In this document: piece after piece, positions 47,951 to 60,132 of the stretch | Layout: every line of letters starts with the position of its first letter | Numbering within the stretch: the first letter of the stretch is position 1 | DNA from: Phorcus lineatus | Taxonomy: Eukaryota > Mollusca > Gastropoda > Trochida > Trochidae | NCBI GenBank assembly: GCA_921293015.1 | Contig: OV121090.1 | Span: forward strand, 15,469,304-15,533,303 | Reading direction: 5' to 3' | DNA length: 64,000 nt | Notes under the pieces: generated by a model | What the model saw: the letters and a program-made list of their open reading frames with translations, nothing else | Databases searched by the model: none | What the model was told of the DNA's origin: nothing | Made by a program: the position numbers and the translations under genes

Positions 47951-50900
47951 CCCTTTAGTTGCTGAATATTATAATGACTGTTATTGACCCTGTGGCTGAA
48001 TTTTCAAGCTCCTGCCAAATCCTGCACACAAAAGGACGGTATATTTGTGCCACTTTGAATGATGTTTTCATCCTACCTAGAATAATTGTTATTAAATCTA
48101 AAGATTGTCTTCAATTCAGGTAAGATAAATTAAGTCCTAAATTCTTATTGCACAGCTCAAAATCAGATTTGGAATTAAAGAAACATTATTCCTCTTCACA
48201 ATGATATAAAAATGATTACAGTGGTTATATTTCTAAAAGCTTCTAAAGAATGTCTCTATTTCCACTTTCATAAAAGCACTAACACTAGGCAAGCAAACAT
48301 GTATCATATATGGAAACATAGGCAATTTATCCTTCTTTAAGATAACAAAGAATATTAGAAAAGGTATTCCAGTTTAAAAGATAGACTTAGACAGCTTAGA
48401 CAATGTTCCAACCCCTAATGGGCGTATTAGTGAGAACTAATTCACAACAGGACACTCCTGAACCAAGGCGCTCATAAGTAAAGTACCAATATAGCCTGGA
48501 GTCGGTGCTTGCAAGCTTCAGTGATGCCTCCAGTTAATCCAATTCTATCAACGTTAGCGCAAACATTCCAGCATTATAAAACCTGAAATCTATACATATA
48601 CAGCATTTTTATCATTTGAAGGGCATTTGCAAATTATACATGGACTTGAAGATAATCTTTCATCTTTACATTGGCAAAACAAATAATGAAAAAAATGCCT
48701 ACTGGTTCAAGAGATATGAGACACAAAAAGTGGGTACCCTCAGCAAATTGCAAACAGATTTTGATAAACATACAATTTGCGACATTAGTCGCATCACTTG
48801 GCACATCTTTATTATTTGCATCACATGTGTAAATAATACATGGAATTAAAGATAATTCTTTCCATTTTATAAAGGCGAAAATATAATAATAAAGTGTCAA
48901 ATAGTTCGGGAGTTATGAACCTTGAAAGAGGGTAAGGTCAGACATTTGTGAGCAAATTTTGATAATTGGGACTATTGTCGCATAATTTGCCACTTCTTTA
49001 TTTTTTGTACGCATGTGCAAATTTGACATGTAATCAAAGCCATTTATTTTGTCTTTACAGTGATGTAAAAGAAAATGTAATTTCGCCAACCGATTTAGAA
49101 AAACATGAAGTGAAGAACGAGGATGTTGTTCATGGTGCAGCTCTTAATTTTTGAACTTCCACTGACAACTCACATTGCCTTTTTCCACCATTTCAGAGTT
49201 TTCACTTTGAAGACGATGTACAACAGCATCTGTTCTATCCACACTGCCCTTGTATTCATGCACGTTAAGTGTTTCTGCTTTGATTCCCCATTAGCTCGAT
49301 TCTTCTTCCCTGTCTCTACAATTTCAGTGGCTTAAATAGTAGACAAGAGCAATACTGACTTCATCCCTCAAAAGGAATAGGTCCTGGTTATGAGCGACGA
49401 TCATATCACCTTCCTCCTGTTTTTTTTGTGCTTTCTTAAGGTCATCAGGAATATCATTTCCTCGCAATGATCCCATTGCCCAAAGAACCGTTCACACAAG
49501 TTTGTATACAATGTCACTGACAAAAAGAAATTTTCTTTTAACACTTGGTATCCTTTCCCTTGGTAATCCTTGACCAAGTCCATCACCAAAGCAGACATTT
49601 TGGTTTCTGTGGCAATCATTTAATAATCATCTTTATGGATAAACAAGTTGAAATAGTCTATTGGATGTGCATTATCAGGCATGTCTCAGAACAGTCCTAA
49701 TATGACCTCATGACCTGCTCCCATTGTGCCTTGAAGTCTCCATGATCATGGTTGAATGTATCCATTTGAACTCATCCTCTGTGGAAGGATCTTCTCACAA
49801 GCAGCAGCCAATTTTTCTCTCGCAATGGATCACTATCTTTGTCATTATCACTATCTGTATAAATCTCATCAGTAGTCTCCATATCAAAAGCTTCATCAGC
49901 ATGGACCTTATTGATGAAGTCGTTGTCTCTGAACATTGACGTCCCTTCATAACTCCTTATTCTTGGTCACCAGGACTTAGGCATACTTCACTTAAATGTG
50001 TAATGGATTTTTTAAAAATGTTTATTTAAGATTATAACATCAACTTATAGACAATCATACCAAGAAATTCAATGTGAGCATCGTGGACATTCAATTGCCA
50101 GATATAATAAGTGTTTGAGACAGCAACGTCATTTGTATCAATTTTACAAGGGTCACTGGGTTACTATTTTGGGGCAAAAAAATCACAAAATCTAAAAACT
50201 ATAAACCCCATGAGCAAAGGAGTCTTATACAAGGTTTTGAAGTAGAAGATGAAAAAAGATTTTTAGGGGTAACAGGGTCAACAAATCTATTAATTAAGAA
50301 ACTTTTTAGCCACTGAGTCTGTAAACAAGATTTCAGATATCCTGCGTCAATGGTTCTGGAGAAGAAAATGATATAGTGAAAAGTTTCGGGATGCCAGACG
50401 ACAGGCCATGCCATAAGACTATCAGGCCTTTCAGATCAGATGATATAATAAAAATTCTCTTTTGATTCAAGGGGTATGGTTGGAAAGAATATTGCATTTC
50501 AATCTTATCAATATACACCTTCTGCATATGGCATCACAAAGAAAACTGTTCACACACTTTCGAAAACACAAATAATGACACTCTGTTCATGGGTATGAGC
50601 CCTCCCCCATCCAAAATTTTGGTTACTTAAGACATTCTTATGATTGTGACATTACTTAACACTCCTTTATTGTCTTATTGTCATTTGCAAGTCTTATATG
50701 AGATATAAGACTATCCTTTCCTCTTTATTGTATATATATATATGTAATATAAAAATGCGCTGATACATATTTTATATCAAATTGTAGACAATTATTCCCT
50801 CTTCATCATAACGTAATTAATTTTAAAATGCACCTAGCTGTTGAGATGATATGAGCGAAAGAATGTCACATGTCAAAATCGCCATTTAGTTCTTATGATT

Positions 50901-51622
50901 TGAATAGAGGTGGTTGCTGTGTCTTTATTTTTTCGCATGTACAAATTTTACATGGAACTGAAGACAATGTTTTTCTCCTTCTTGTTATATAAAAATTTCA
51001 CAAAATACATTTAGAACATCATGAGAAATATGGTGTGAAAAAAAAACTGGCATAAAACTGCTGTATCTTCATTTCAGTTAGCGCAGAAATTTACTTTATA
51101 TCAAATTGAAGACAATTTATTTTCTCTTTCAAACCCAAAGTGATTAAACCCATACTAAAATCTGCCCAAGGGTTAGGATCACAGGGCATGTGATAGAAGG
51201 TTGTGTGTATGGTTTGGGTGCACATGTCTAAGCAAACAATAGTATGCACATGGCTCAGTAAGCTCGTGCGCAGAAGGGTAGAAGGAGCCCACAGGCTATT
51301 AGCACATGCAGCATGGAGTGCTTGAAAGTTAAGTGATTGTTATGCTTATTTTTGGTACAATAGACATGATAAATTTCTGCATAACCTTTGTCACATACAC
51401 CTGCATTATCTGGAACAACAACCAAACAAAACTCGGTAGCTTAGCAACAGTCGGATTGAAAATACAAGCGTTGAACTTACACTACTGCTATTTGATAATT
51501 GTCCAGCATGGGCCACTGCGAACAACATCACTAACAAGTTACTATGTGAAAACCAAAGTGAGCTACTCGCATCTCACCGGGAGAACATGCAGCCAAAGCT
51601 AAATTCATCCCGAAATATTCCG
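47951..51622 (-). mobile_element. Decayed piggyBac copy 3
   Basis: Starts after TTAA at 47947-47950 with CCCTTTAGTTGCTGAATATT, keeps the left repeats, a broken transposase, and right repeats up to a conserved end-like segment that stops at ATATTCCG near 51622. The final AGGG and TTAA are lost where a LINE fragment starts. An additional dispersed repeat (50140-50560) sits inside. Confidence 0.85.
49150..49985 (-). pseudogene. piggyBac transposase pseudogene (copy 3)
   Basis: The start region (MPK-like, 49983) and the acidic tail region are recognisable. The middle is deleted, and LVMDLVKDYQGKGYQVLKEN (49401-49619) aligns to residues 348-367 of the intact enzyme with Asp366 replaced by Glu. 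The carboxy-terminal domain is gone. Inactive. Confidence 0.85.
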
Positions 51623-52250
51623 ATGGAAATTTATGGATTGATGAACATGAATGTAACTGTGGTAAATGGCAGTTATCAGTAAATATCAACAAAACAAAAG
51701 TTCTTATATTAAAATATTGAAGTCATTTATCAAGAAATAAATACTGGTATTATAAAGGGGTATGATAAATAATACAGGGTTTTATAAATATCTTAGTAAT
51801 CATTTCAGCAGAAATCTGTCATGGAATAAACATGCCAATCAAGCTGTGATACAAGCAAAGAAAGTTTTCATATGTTTATGTAATATTTTGAATTTTTCAT
51901 ACATTAACTTTGTTAAATAAATCGGGTTTACACCAATTTGATGCCATAGGAAACACAAATATTCACAAAAGATAGAAAAAAGGGACACTGGCCCTGCTGC
52001 TAATCAGTCTTTCATGATTGTATTAGGTCCAAGACTTGCATTTAAAAATACCAGGTTTATAACATGCAATGAGTCATTGTTTAATGCTGCTTGGGCAGTA
52101 TTTCATCCATTAGCGGCGTTGCGACAACAATCATAACAATGTGGTAAAAGTGAAGAGGTGTTTAGAGATCAAATACCCCTCCTTCATGATTGGGTCAGAC
52201 AATTTCAAAACAGCAAAAGAGACATTGATATGAATTGACTACTTGGTTTC
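51623..52250 (+). pseudogene. LINE reverse-transcriptase C-terminal fragment
   Basis: Frames on the plus strand show CGKWQLSVNINKTKVLI, a YL..SRNLSWNKHANQAVIQAKK block and GPAANQSFMIVLGPR, typical of the segment after the reverse-transcriptase core of Jockey-like LINEs. A short repeat (52071-52118) interrupts it. Confidence 0.65.
52071..52118 (+). repeat. GTGAG-headed mini-element, copy C (decayed)
   Basis: TGAGTCATTGTTTAATGCTGC then TTGGGCAGTATTTCATCC and ATTAGCGGCG match copies at 55826 and 62691. No target duplication remains visible. Confidence 0.6.
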
Positions 52251-52259
52251 AGATCCATT

Positions 52260-53800
52260 TTTATAACATTGTCAGTTTAAAAAAATTTGTTAATTAATTC
52301 TTTACAATCTTTAAATTAATATCAATGGATGTCACTTGATGTGTATCAAGGTTTGGTGTAACAATCATGTAAAGTTTTGGAGATATGCCTTAGACAATCT
52401 CTCTTTGCTATGTAGTCACTGTTTCAAGTCTTTCTTTCAAAAGGCACATCTAGGGATTATGGCTGACATTTGTATTAATCAGTTCTAGTCATGATGTACT
52501 TGTGATTCTAACCAATAAAAGGCACATCTAGGGATCTGAAAGACCTGTCTATGAATTGTGGGGAAGCTTGCATGTATAGTATAGCAGATGGACAAATGGA
52601 CAAATGACCTTGATATAGAGTTAGTGTTTTAGCCATGTTTCCATGGAAACATCAAAAAATAAAATTGAATTGTAGTTTTAAACAACCACTAATCTCGACT
52701 TTATCACTTCTTGGTTTTTATTCAAAAAGATTTTTCAACAAAATAAGAACTGGGTTTGATTTTTGTTAATTTATCCAAAAAACACATATAAGCCTTTCAT
52801 GAAGACAGCGTAATTATCCGGTTTACTCCCATTATGACTACTCCCAGTTTGACTACTCATGTGCACAACCCAATACTGCCTCACCCCTTCTCCTTGTAAT
52901 GTTCTGCCACTATAGTTGATTTCTCCCTCTATGCATACTGTTTGAAATATACTTATTGAGAGAGTCCAAGGTATCACGCCTTACAATTACATGTACTTTA
53001 TTTATGTTGAGAAAATGCAAAAATGTTGAGCCAATGTTAACAGATTCATATAAGATTTAACAAGTTTAATTGTAAAAATAAGAAGTGGGAAATATAGTAC
53101 ATATGCTTACAAATAAATTAAGAGTACAAATAGTTATGCCGCCACTATAAAATAACAGGTTTTGGCTTTCTTAAAGATTACTTGTGAATTTGACATTAAA
53201 TCTTCTCAACATAATAAAGAGCCATGAAATAACCTTTTATTTGTTTTCGTTAAGTGAACAGTCCTATAATACATGATGTTAAACATAGTTGGTGCATAAA
53301 ACATATCCATCTGATCATGTATTATGTACACTTATTATGATTGATATTTTGAACTTAAAGCTTAGGGATCTTATGGTCTTTTAAACCCAGGTTGAGATAA
53401 TTCCTCTGTTATAGTCCATTTACCAACAAGGTTTCATCTAAGCTATTCAGTATTTTCACATTTTCCAAGAATATATAGCCAGTGAAATTTTATACATGGG
53501 GCTATGGCTGTTGGCGTGCACAATGTGTAGAGGAACCTGACAAGTGCTGCACACAGGATTTTGGTAAAAGCTGAACATGTCGGGACAGTTGGTTGACTAC
53601 TGGAAGTGTGTTGTCATACAAGATTTATAAATCAACAAATCAACAGAATGAAATGTGATGGTTAACGAGAAAGAAAAATGCCCACTTTTTAAATTATACT
53701 GTAGAGAAGGGGATAAACACTTATCGTAAAATAATGTGAAAAGACGCATGCTTGTTATGTTGTAAACTGTTATTTGAATGAATGCAATACTATACAATTA
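52260..53800. other. Intronic stretch, nothing recognised
   Basis: AT-rich. The phrase AAAGGCACATCTAGGGAT occurs twice near 52440 and 52517, a short local duplication. No other structure. Confidence 0.45.
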
Positions 53801-53814
53801 TAGACTGGAGATGA

Positions 53815-53917
53815 GGTCAATACCTGTTTATATAGACCCGAGAAAAGCAATATTGACCTTGGACTTCGTCCTCTGTCAATATTGCTTTCCTCGGGTCTAT
53901 AAAAAGAGTTATTGACC
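53815..53917. repeat. Hairpin element with 43-base arms
   Basis: Arms 53815-53857 and 53875-53917 (inner part TATAGACCCGAG..AAGCAATATTGAC and complement) around a loop CTTGGACTTCGTCCTCT. Near-perfect pairing. Resembles the palindromes at 546-731 and 10783 in form, not in sequence. Confidence 0.85.
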
Positions 53918-54169
53918 GAATTCACCACCGATATGCGGCCATATTTGTTTACATTGACGCTTGCGTCTGCAAAACACACCAAACTAGACACATCGTTTGT
54001 ATTGCTAAGGAAATGTTTTAGGATTCATCCTTCTCGGTACGGAGCTAGCGAAGTGGTGCGAACTAGTTACCCTCATTTGCATTGTTATCAGGGATCTGAT
54101 AACATGATTACAAGATGGGTTTATTGCACCGATAACACTGCCCATTAGATGATAAATAGCCATTTTTGC

Positions 54170-54700
54170 ACCCCTACTACACCCTTATTTTAGGGAGTAG
54201 GACAATGAAATTTACACATCTCAGTCTCTTTTATACAAAGATAATATTCTCATTTCTAGCATTAATGGTTTCTTAAGAATTGACTTAAGTAGAATAAAGG
54301 ATGGATTCCCTGCCATACCCATATTTGAAGGGGGACATGACCATATCTACAAACTTTGGTCTCCATGTAACAAAGATGTTATTCTGAAAACTTGAGCTTC
54401 CTGTGCCAAATAATATTGGTTTGGTAAATCTCCCCAAATATGCACCCCTGCCATGCCCTTATTATTTGGAGTTAGGACAATGAAATTTACACAGCACTGT
54501 CTCCATTTTACAAAGATGATATTTTCAAAATTTAAGATTTCAACCATTTATGGTTTCCTGAAAATAGACGCAAGGAGATTTGAGGGTGTAAACCCTGGGA
54601 TGCATATATTTGAAGGGGGGTCAACACCTAAGTTAAAAAATTTGAGTCTTCATGTCAGAAAGATATTATTCTTAAAAAATATCAACCTCCTATCCCTGTA
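54170..54700. repeat. Dispersed repeat, two units
   Basis: Same family as 12780-13500 (AGGACAATGAAATTTACAC, CAAAGATGATATT, CATATTTGAAGGGGG), about 280 bases per unit. Confidence 0.7.
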
Positions 54701-54702
54701 AG

Positions 54703-56262
54703 GAAATAAGATAAGATAAGATAAGATAATACTTTATTAACCCGGAGAAAATTTGTTTTACATCAAAACGGCCTCGTACATAGATGGCTCACATTGTCCA
54801 ACTATAAACAAAACATCATGTAAAGAATATGACACATCAATAACAGCAACATATAGCTTACAGTAGGATATAGATATTCAAAGAATAACAGGCTGAATGG
54901 TATTAATACTTAGTACTAGAAATTTCTAAACAGTTATTCATTTCATGAATACTTGCTGGTATGAAGGAATGACGGGCTCTGTTCGTTTTTAACGAAGGTA
55001 GCCGAAAGCGGCGTCCAGAAGGAAGCAGTTCGAAATGATGTGATAGTATATGGGAGCTATCATTTCTTATTTTTGTACCTTTCTTTACTAGCTGGCGCTC
55101 ATAGATAAAAGAAATGTTTTCAAATGGCACTCCGGTGATTTTTCTTGCGGTATTAACAATTTTGAAAATTTTGTTTTTGTTGCGAGCAGACAAACCTCCA
55201 AACCAACTTAAAAAATTATAAGTCAGCACACTTTGTATGAAAGTTTGGTAAAAGACTGTCAAGATAGATGTATCAATTGAAAATTTTCTTAAGCAGCGAA
55301 GAGAATAGAGCCGCTGTTGACCTTATTTATAGATGTAATCAACGTGTTTTGAGAAAGAAAGATTTGAATCTAAAATGGTACCAAGATATTTATAATGATT
55401 AACTCTTTCAATTTCTTCATTGTCAATTCTAATAGGTTTAAGGGGTTCCTTTTTACGCCGAAAGTCAACAATCATTTCCTTAGTTTTACATTCAGAAACA
55501 GAAAGTTATCTCTACACCATGATAGAAAAAGTTCAATGCCTTGACGATAATTATGTTCTGAATCAGAAATGAGACCAGTAAGAGCAGCATCATCTGCAAA
55601 CTTCACAGTAAATACATTATCAAATGACGATTGACAATCATTGGTGTACAAAATGAAAAGTAAAGGCGACAAAACACAGCTTTGTGGAGCTCCTGTAGAG
55701 GTTGATGTAATAGAAGATTGGCATCCATTAGCACTTACATATTGTGTGCGATTAACCATAAATTCTTTAACCCATCTGATAATATATTTGAGTTAACACC
55801 TAGATTTAACAGTTTATTCATTAAGTGAGTGAGTGAGTTATTGCTTAACGCCGCTTGGGCAATATTTCAGCCATTAGCGGCGATATTCATTAAGAGGTGA
55901 GGTTGAATTGTATTGAACGCTGAAGAGAAATCAATAAAGAGAATCCTTACATAATTGTTACATGTTTCTAGGTGAGAGAACACATTTTGAAGGAGGGTCA
56001 TAGTTGCATCCTCAGTGCCTCGCCCTGGTCTGTATGCAAACTGGAGAGGGTCAAGCAAATGACTGACATTATCTAATAAAAGCCTTTCATAACCCGTTCA
56101 AAACACTTCATTACTATGGAGGTCAAAGCAACTGGGCGGTAGTCATTATTTTCGACAGGATGTGTTCTCTTCGGAACAGGAATAATATTAGATGTTTTCC
56201 AAAGATTAGGGATGGTAGGTGAGCTCACTGACCATTGGAATATTTTTTGAAAATGCCTGCCA
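54703..56262 (-). pseudogene. CR1-like LINE, 5' truncated
   Basis: Minus-strand frames give NIIPVPKRTHPVENNDYRPV, LQFAYRPGRGTEDATMTLL, LFIDFSSAFNTIQPHLL, LSPLLFILYTNDC and FADDAALTGL (the active-site FADD), then the late region LTYNFLSWFGGLS. It ends at a GATAA microsatellite (54703-54728), as CR1-type elements do. Cut by a 58-bp insertion at 55826-55883, plus a few stops. Confidence 0.85.
55826..55883 (+). mobile_element. 58-bp GTGAG-headed mini-element, copy A
   Basis: (TGAG)3, TTATTGCTTAACGCCGC, TTGGGCAATATTTCAGCC, ATTAGCGGCG, then A. Flanked by TATTCATTAAG on both sides (55815-55825 and 55884-55894), a perfect 11-base target duplication. It has a 7-base stem CGCCGCT/AGCGGCG. The LINE frame resumes across it. 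Confidence 0.85.
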
Positions 56263-56429
56263 CGCCCATACAAGAGTCGGCTTTATGCCATGCAAAGTGG
56301 CAATAGTGTGAAATATGTTGAAAAATAGTTAAGAAGCTGTTGTATTTTTCATAAACCGTCAATAAAACTACAAATTGTAGTTAAATCTTTCCTAAGCAGA
56401 TCACTTGTAATACACATATCCTTCAGATA

Positions 56430-56900
56430 TAATGATTGTCTAAGATCCTTAGTTTCATTATGCTCAGTATTAAGGTTTTAGGGTTTATCCTTGGAAAAAG
56501 TCTTGCGACCTGTGTTTCTGCGCAAGCAACCCAAAAAAATCTTTTAAAAAAGCCAAATCCAAATGGCACAACTAAACATGATGATTGTTCTACACACCAA
56601 GTTTCAATTGGCGGACGAAGAGGTAAATTCTATATCCCCGAAAACATTGTTTCAGTTATAATGTAATGTTTAATAGAACCTACTTTGCCCTGCATTTTCC
56701 CTAAGAGAAGCTTTGTGAAAAAGATCAATTGAGTGAAAGGTTCTTGAGATATTGTGCTGAAAGAGCATGAGGAAAAAGTCCTATCATGAACTTGAAAGGA
56801 AGATCAGAGTTACAAAACTCTGTTGGCAACTTTTTTCTTCTATTTTGTTCTTCATTACTTCAAGTGTGTTAATACTTTTCAGGAAACAGAACAAACAATC
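56430..56900. repeat. Diverged copy of the 60.6-kb repeat family
   Basis: Phrases such as GATGATTGTTCTACACACCA and AGTTTCAAT occur as in 60640-61350. Otherwise unremarkable. Confidence 0.4.
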
Positions 56901-57111
56901 CTGTTATGAAATGAAGGCTGCAACTGTTATTCTTGAAGAATGACATTTAAAAACAATCACTTATTTGCTGTTGCTAATGCAATTATCTGCAGAACCAATT
57001 TGCATCTTGTTATGTGAATCAAATACCAGTAAGTCGGTCGGCCTGATAAGCAAAAAAGGTCAGGAATCATTGATTTCAACTTGAGAGACATAAAAGGGTT
57101 TGATAGCATAC

Positions 57112-57252
57112 CATCTGAATAGTCTGTTGCTGGAGAGTTGGGTGCAGGTTTGTGAAGGTCATGAGGTCATCGGTCAGGACCATGCTCTGGTTTAGTGGCT
57201 GGGAGACAGGGGAAGATGTCAGGCCACTGGAATTGTACCCACCCCCAAGAGT
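57112..57252 (-). CDS. ZNF341: ZNF341-like linker exon (TDDLMTF block)
   Basis: A 141-base in-frame exon (47 codons, phase 0 at both ends) between acceptor CTCCACAG and donor ATG|GTATGC. It encodes a low-complexity linker with QSMVLTDDLMTFTNLHP, resembling the SDDVLM..FTSLDQ block between the first finger and the proline-rich region in the vertebrate protein. No domain is present. Its position and phase fit the order of the neighbouring exons. Confidence 0.8.
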
Positions 57253-57473
57253 CTGTGGAGACCAAAAATTAATACATGTATACCCATATGCGTAATCACT
57301 TGATGGAAACAATCATATGCTACAATACTGCTTCACTACAGAAAATATCACATCAAATCAAGAATGCAATCCTAGAATTGTTTGATCAAGACTAGCTTGT
57401 GTTCTTGTGAAAGTATAACAACAAAACACAGCCGAAAGCGTAGCATGAGGCTTCGAATTTAAAATCAACAGGT

Positions 57474-58166
57474 GTCAACTCTACGTTCGAATCACAAAAA
57501 ATTTAAAACACAATTTGTATATCTTGATTCTACAATGACGAATTAATAAACTCTTAAATTACATTTCTTTGAATTTGCGAAAGTTTAGGCATGAAGCGGT
57601 CATAGGCATTTCCGTTTGAGATAGGTATAATGGTTAACACCTAAACTAACATTGAAGTAAAAAGATAATGTAGGGAACGTTAAAAATCAAAGAATTGTCA
57701 TTAAGTTAAAACGTTATAGCATTGAGTTTTTCATGACGTCAGCACAAAACATGACAATTTGACTCCCAAAAAGTATAAGAATCACCTCTAACAAAATGGC
57801 CGATATCAAATGCCTTTAACTGATCATGTGAACAGAACACTGCACAAGCCTATGTTGTCACTGTGATAGAATGAAAACTATCGTGACCAAGTCTGATCCA
57901 GTCATTGCGGCTTGAAATCAAACATTTTCCACATTAAAGCAAACAAGTCATATGATTGTGAACTAGACTGTTTATATGAGCGTGAAGAAGTATGTATGCC
58001 TAATGGTAATTGCTTATAGAAGGCTTACAAAAGCACGTTTTCATCATGTTTAGCGGTAGAGCGTCAAACTCTGCGCATTGCTGTTATGTCTCTTCTCTGC
58101 ATGGAGCCTTGGGATGATGTTTTCATTTGGCTGCTAAAATTTCGTATTCGAACGTAGAATTGACGA
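57474..58166. other. Possible small TIR element
   Basis: GTCAACTCTACGTTCGAAT at 57474 reappears as its complement, with one difference, near 58142-58166. About 690 bases between. No clear target duplication. Low certainty. Confidence 0.35.
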
Positions 58167-58546
58167 TGAAATGAAGCAATAAAAAACAAGGATTTCATTC
58201 CATGGGATTGGATAACAGTAAAACAAATAGCTTTATTGCATTTTTGTACAACAAATCACAATTCTTTATATACTTACCTATGTCAATCAATCTTAATTCA
58301 ATACTTAAAGGCCACAAGCCTATAGTACATTTAACGGGTACAATATTTACACAAATGAACAGTGCATGTAAAGTTTCATATTTTGTCCTATTTTCTTATT
58401 ATGTCATATTTAATCAAATCTGTTCACATCTAATTCTGCCGTAACACGTCCCTTAATATTTACAGATGGAAGGTGGACAATGCCAATTCTATTTGAATAT
58501 GCACTTTGCACTTCTTTGCATATTCTTCTTCACACAGCATATCCAC

Positions 58547-58671
58547 CTTGTTTAGCAAAAGCATATTTGCCTGTGTGATGACAAATATGCTATCCATGTT
58601 GAAATATTGCAAGAGAAGAGAAGAGCTTGTTTTAGAACAGAGGTAATTAGAAATTAATGACGGAGCTAACT
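58547..58671 (-). CDS. Candidate ZNF341-like linker exon
   Basis: An excellent acceptor (long pyrimidine tract then CCACAG) is followed by 125 bases with no stop, encoding a hydrophobic and Ser-rich stretch that begins ELAPSLISNYL and ends MLLLNK, then a weak donor AAG|GTGGAT. It accepts phase 1 and leaves phase 0, exactly what is needed between the exon ending at 60133 and the one starting at 57252. I see no convincing similarity to the vertebrate linker, so it may be a cassette exon, a lineage-specific exon or a chance open stretch. Confidence 0.4.
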
Positions 58672-58732
58672 CTGTGGAAAGAGAAAGAAGACATATAACA
58701 TCAGAATACACCTATTTGCTGAGTGTGATGGC

Positions 58733-60088
58733 TAGGGGTGAAACGGTACGGCTATGCCACGGTTCGGTGCGTATTGCGGTACAGAGCTCTCGGTTCAGGA
58801 AATTTCAAAAAGACTCAAATATCTGACTAGAAAGCACTCAAAAAGACAGCTAGTGTAGTCCTGAACAGTGAACACTCAAAGAACAACTTGAAACAAGATA
58901 ATGTGACTAGAAAACACTCAAAATTGAGCTAGTGTAGCCCTAAACAGTGAACAGAACACTCAAAGAACAACTTGAGTATCTAAAATTGTAAATAAGTTGT
59001 AACTTGAAAAAAAAGGTCAAAATATATATATATATATATTTGAACTTATTTTAGTGAGTCAATTGCACTTTGATTATTGACAAGTTTTACTCTTTTAAAA
59101 TTATTTCAAATTCAATAAAACCATTCGAGCTTGTGATTTTTGCAAATTAAATTTTTTTAACTTATTTTCAAAATCTAATACTTTATTTAGTTTTATTACT
59201 TTATATAAATCAATCCCTGTTCATTGACACATCAAATATTCACTGGTCACTAAATTAAGTAATGCAACTCTAGAATCGATCGACCACGAGGGGATTTCAA
59301 TGTCAAAAAGAAAAGTACTTTCGTTTTGATGAAATTCCAAACAAATGGCTCGTTTAAGATATGTCAAAACAAACTGAATCTTATTCCCATCGTGTGTATT
59401 CATTAAACGAGTATTGTCTTAAATAAATCACTTTAAACATGTCAGAAACAATAAATTAATTTGTATTTCTCTCTATTTTTTGGTAACGCATTAATGAATT
59501 ACGTTATTGTTTTCTCACAAGAACGTATGTCACCTGCTGGGAGCTTTCTGCAATCTCATTGGTCCACATGACCAAGCCACGCATGAATCACTTCACTTAT
59601 CGATCGATAAAGCATGTAGAGTGTGAGGGCCCAACGCGTGTAGATGGAAGCCATTGTAAGAATATTATGTCTTTAAGTACGAACTTAGTTACTCATTAAA
59701 TGTATTATGAAAGATTTTTAAATATCTGTTTGCGTTTGAAAGCTATTAATTGCCCATGTTTTATGGGGGGTTTTCTGACATACCTATACTACCGTTACTA
59801 AGCTGTCTTGTTGACATTTTACTTGCATCTTGAGACGGAAGTTAGATCGTCAGTCCGTTTGGATGATGTTTGAACTTTGGATTCATTTATAATGACATTT
59901 AGCAGATAATGATGAGTTTGAGTTGACATTTTTTAGCATTTTTGACAGCAAGAAACAAGAGAATATTGAGAAAAGATGAAATTTACAAAAACCGAACGTT
60001 ACATATTTTTCAAAGCAAATTTTTGGTGCACCAAATTGTCAATAAATACCGCAATAAAAATACACTGCGGTAAACCGTTTCACCCCTA
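58733..60088. mobile_element. hAT-type non-autonomous element (1356 bp)
   Basis: Inverted ends TAGGGGTGAAACGGT at 58733 and its complement at 60088, and a perfect 8-base duplication GTGATGGC at 58725-58732 and 60089-60096. An 8-base duplication with a TAGGGGTG-type end fits hAT. No transposase is visible. Inside are a tandem pair (58823-58976, about 83-bp unit) and a CpG-containing promoter-like stretch around 59530-59650. Confidence 0.9.
58823..58976. repeat. Tandem pair inside the hAT element
   Basis: Two units share CTAGAAA.CACTCAAAA, AGCTAGTGTAG.CCT, AACAGTGAAC and CACTCAAAGAACAACTTGA. Confidence 0.85.
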
Positions 60089-60132
60089 GTGATGGCCTTA
60101 ATGGAGTGAAGTGCTCGTTTTTAAAATTTGAC

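Noticed and set aside
54347-54547. 66-residue minus-strand frame similar to those at 12759 and 13066
   Set aside because: Similarity reflects a dispersed non-coding repeat, with different frames broken in each unit.
58053-58095. tRNA-like A box GTTTAGCGGTAGAGCGTC
   Set aside because: No B box at the right distance and no cloverleaf.
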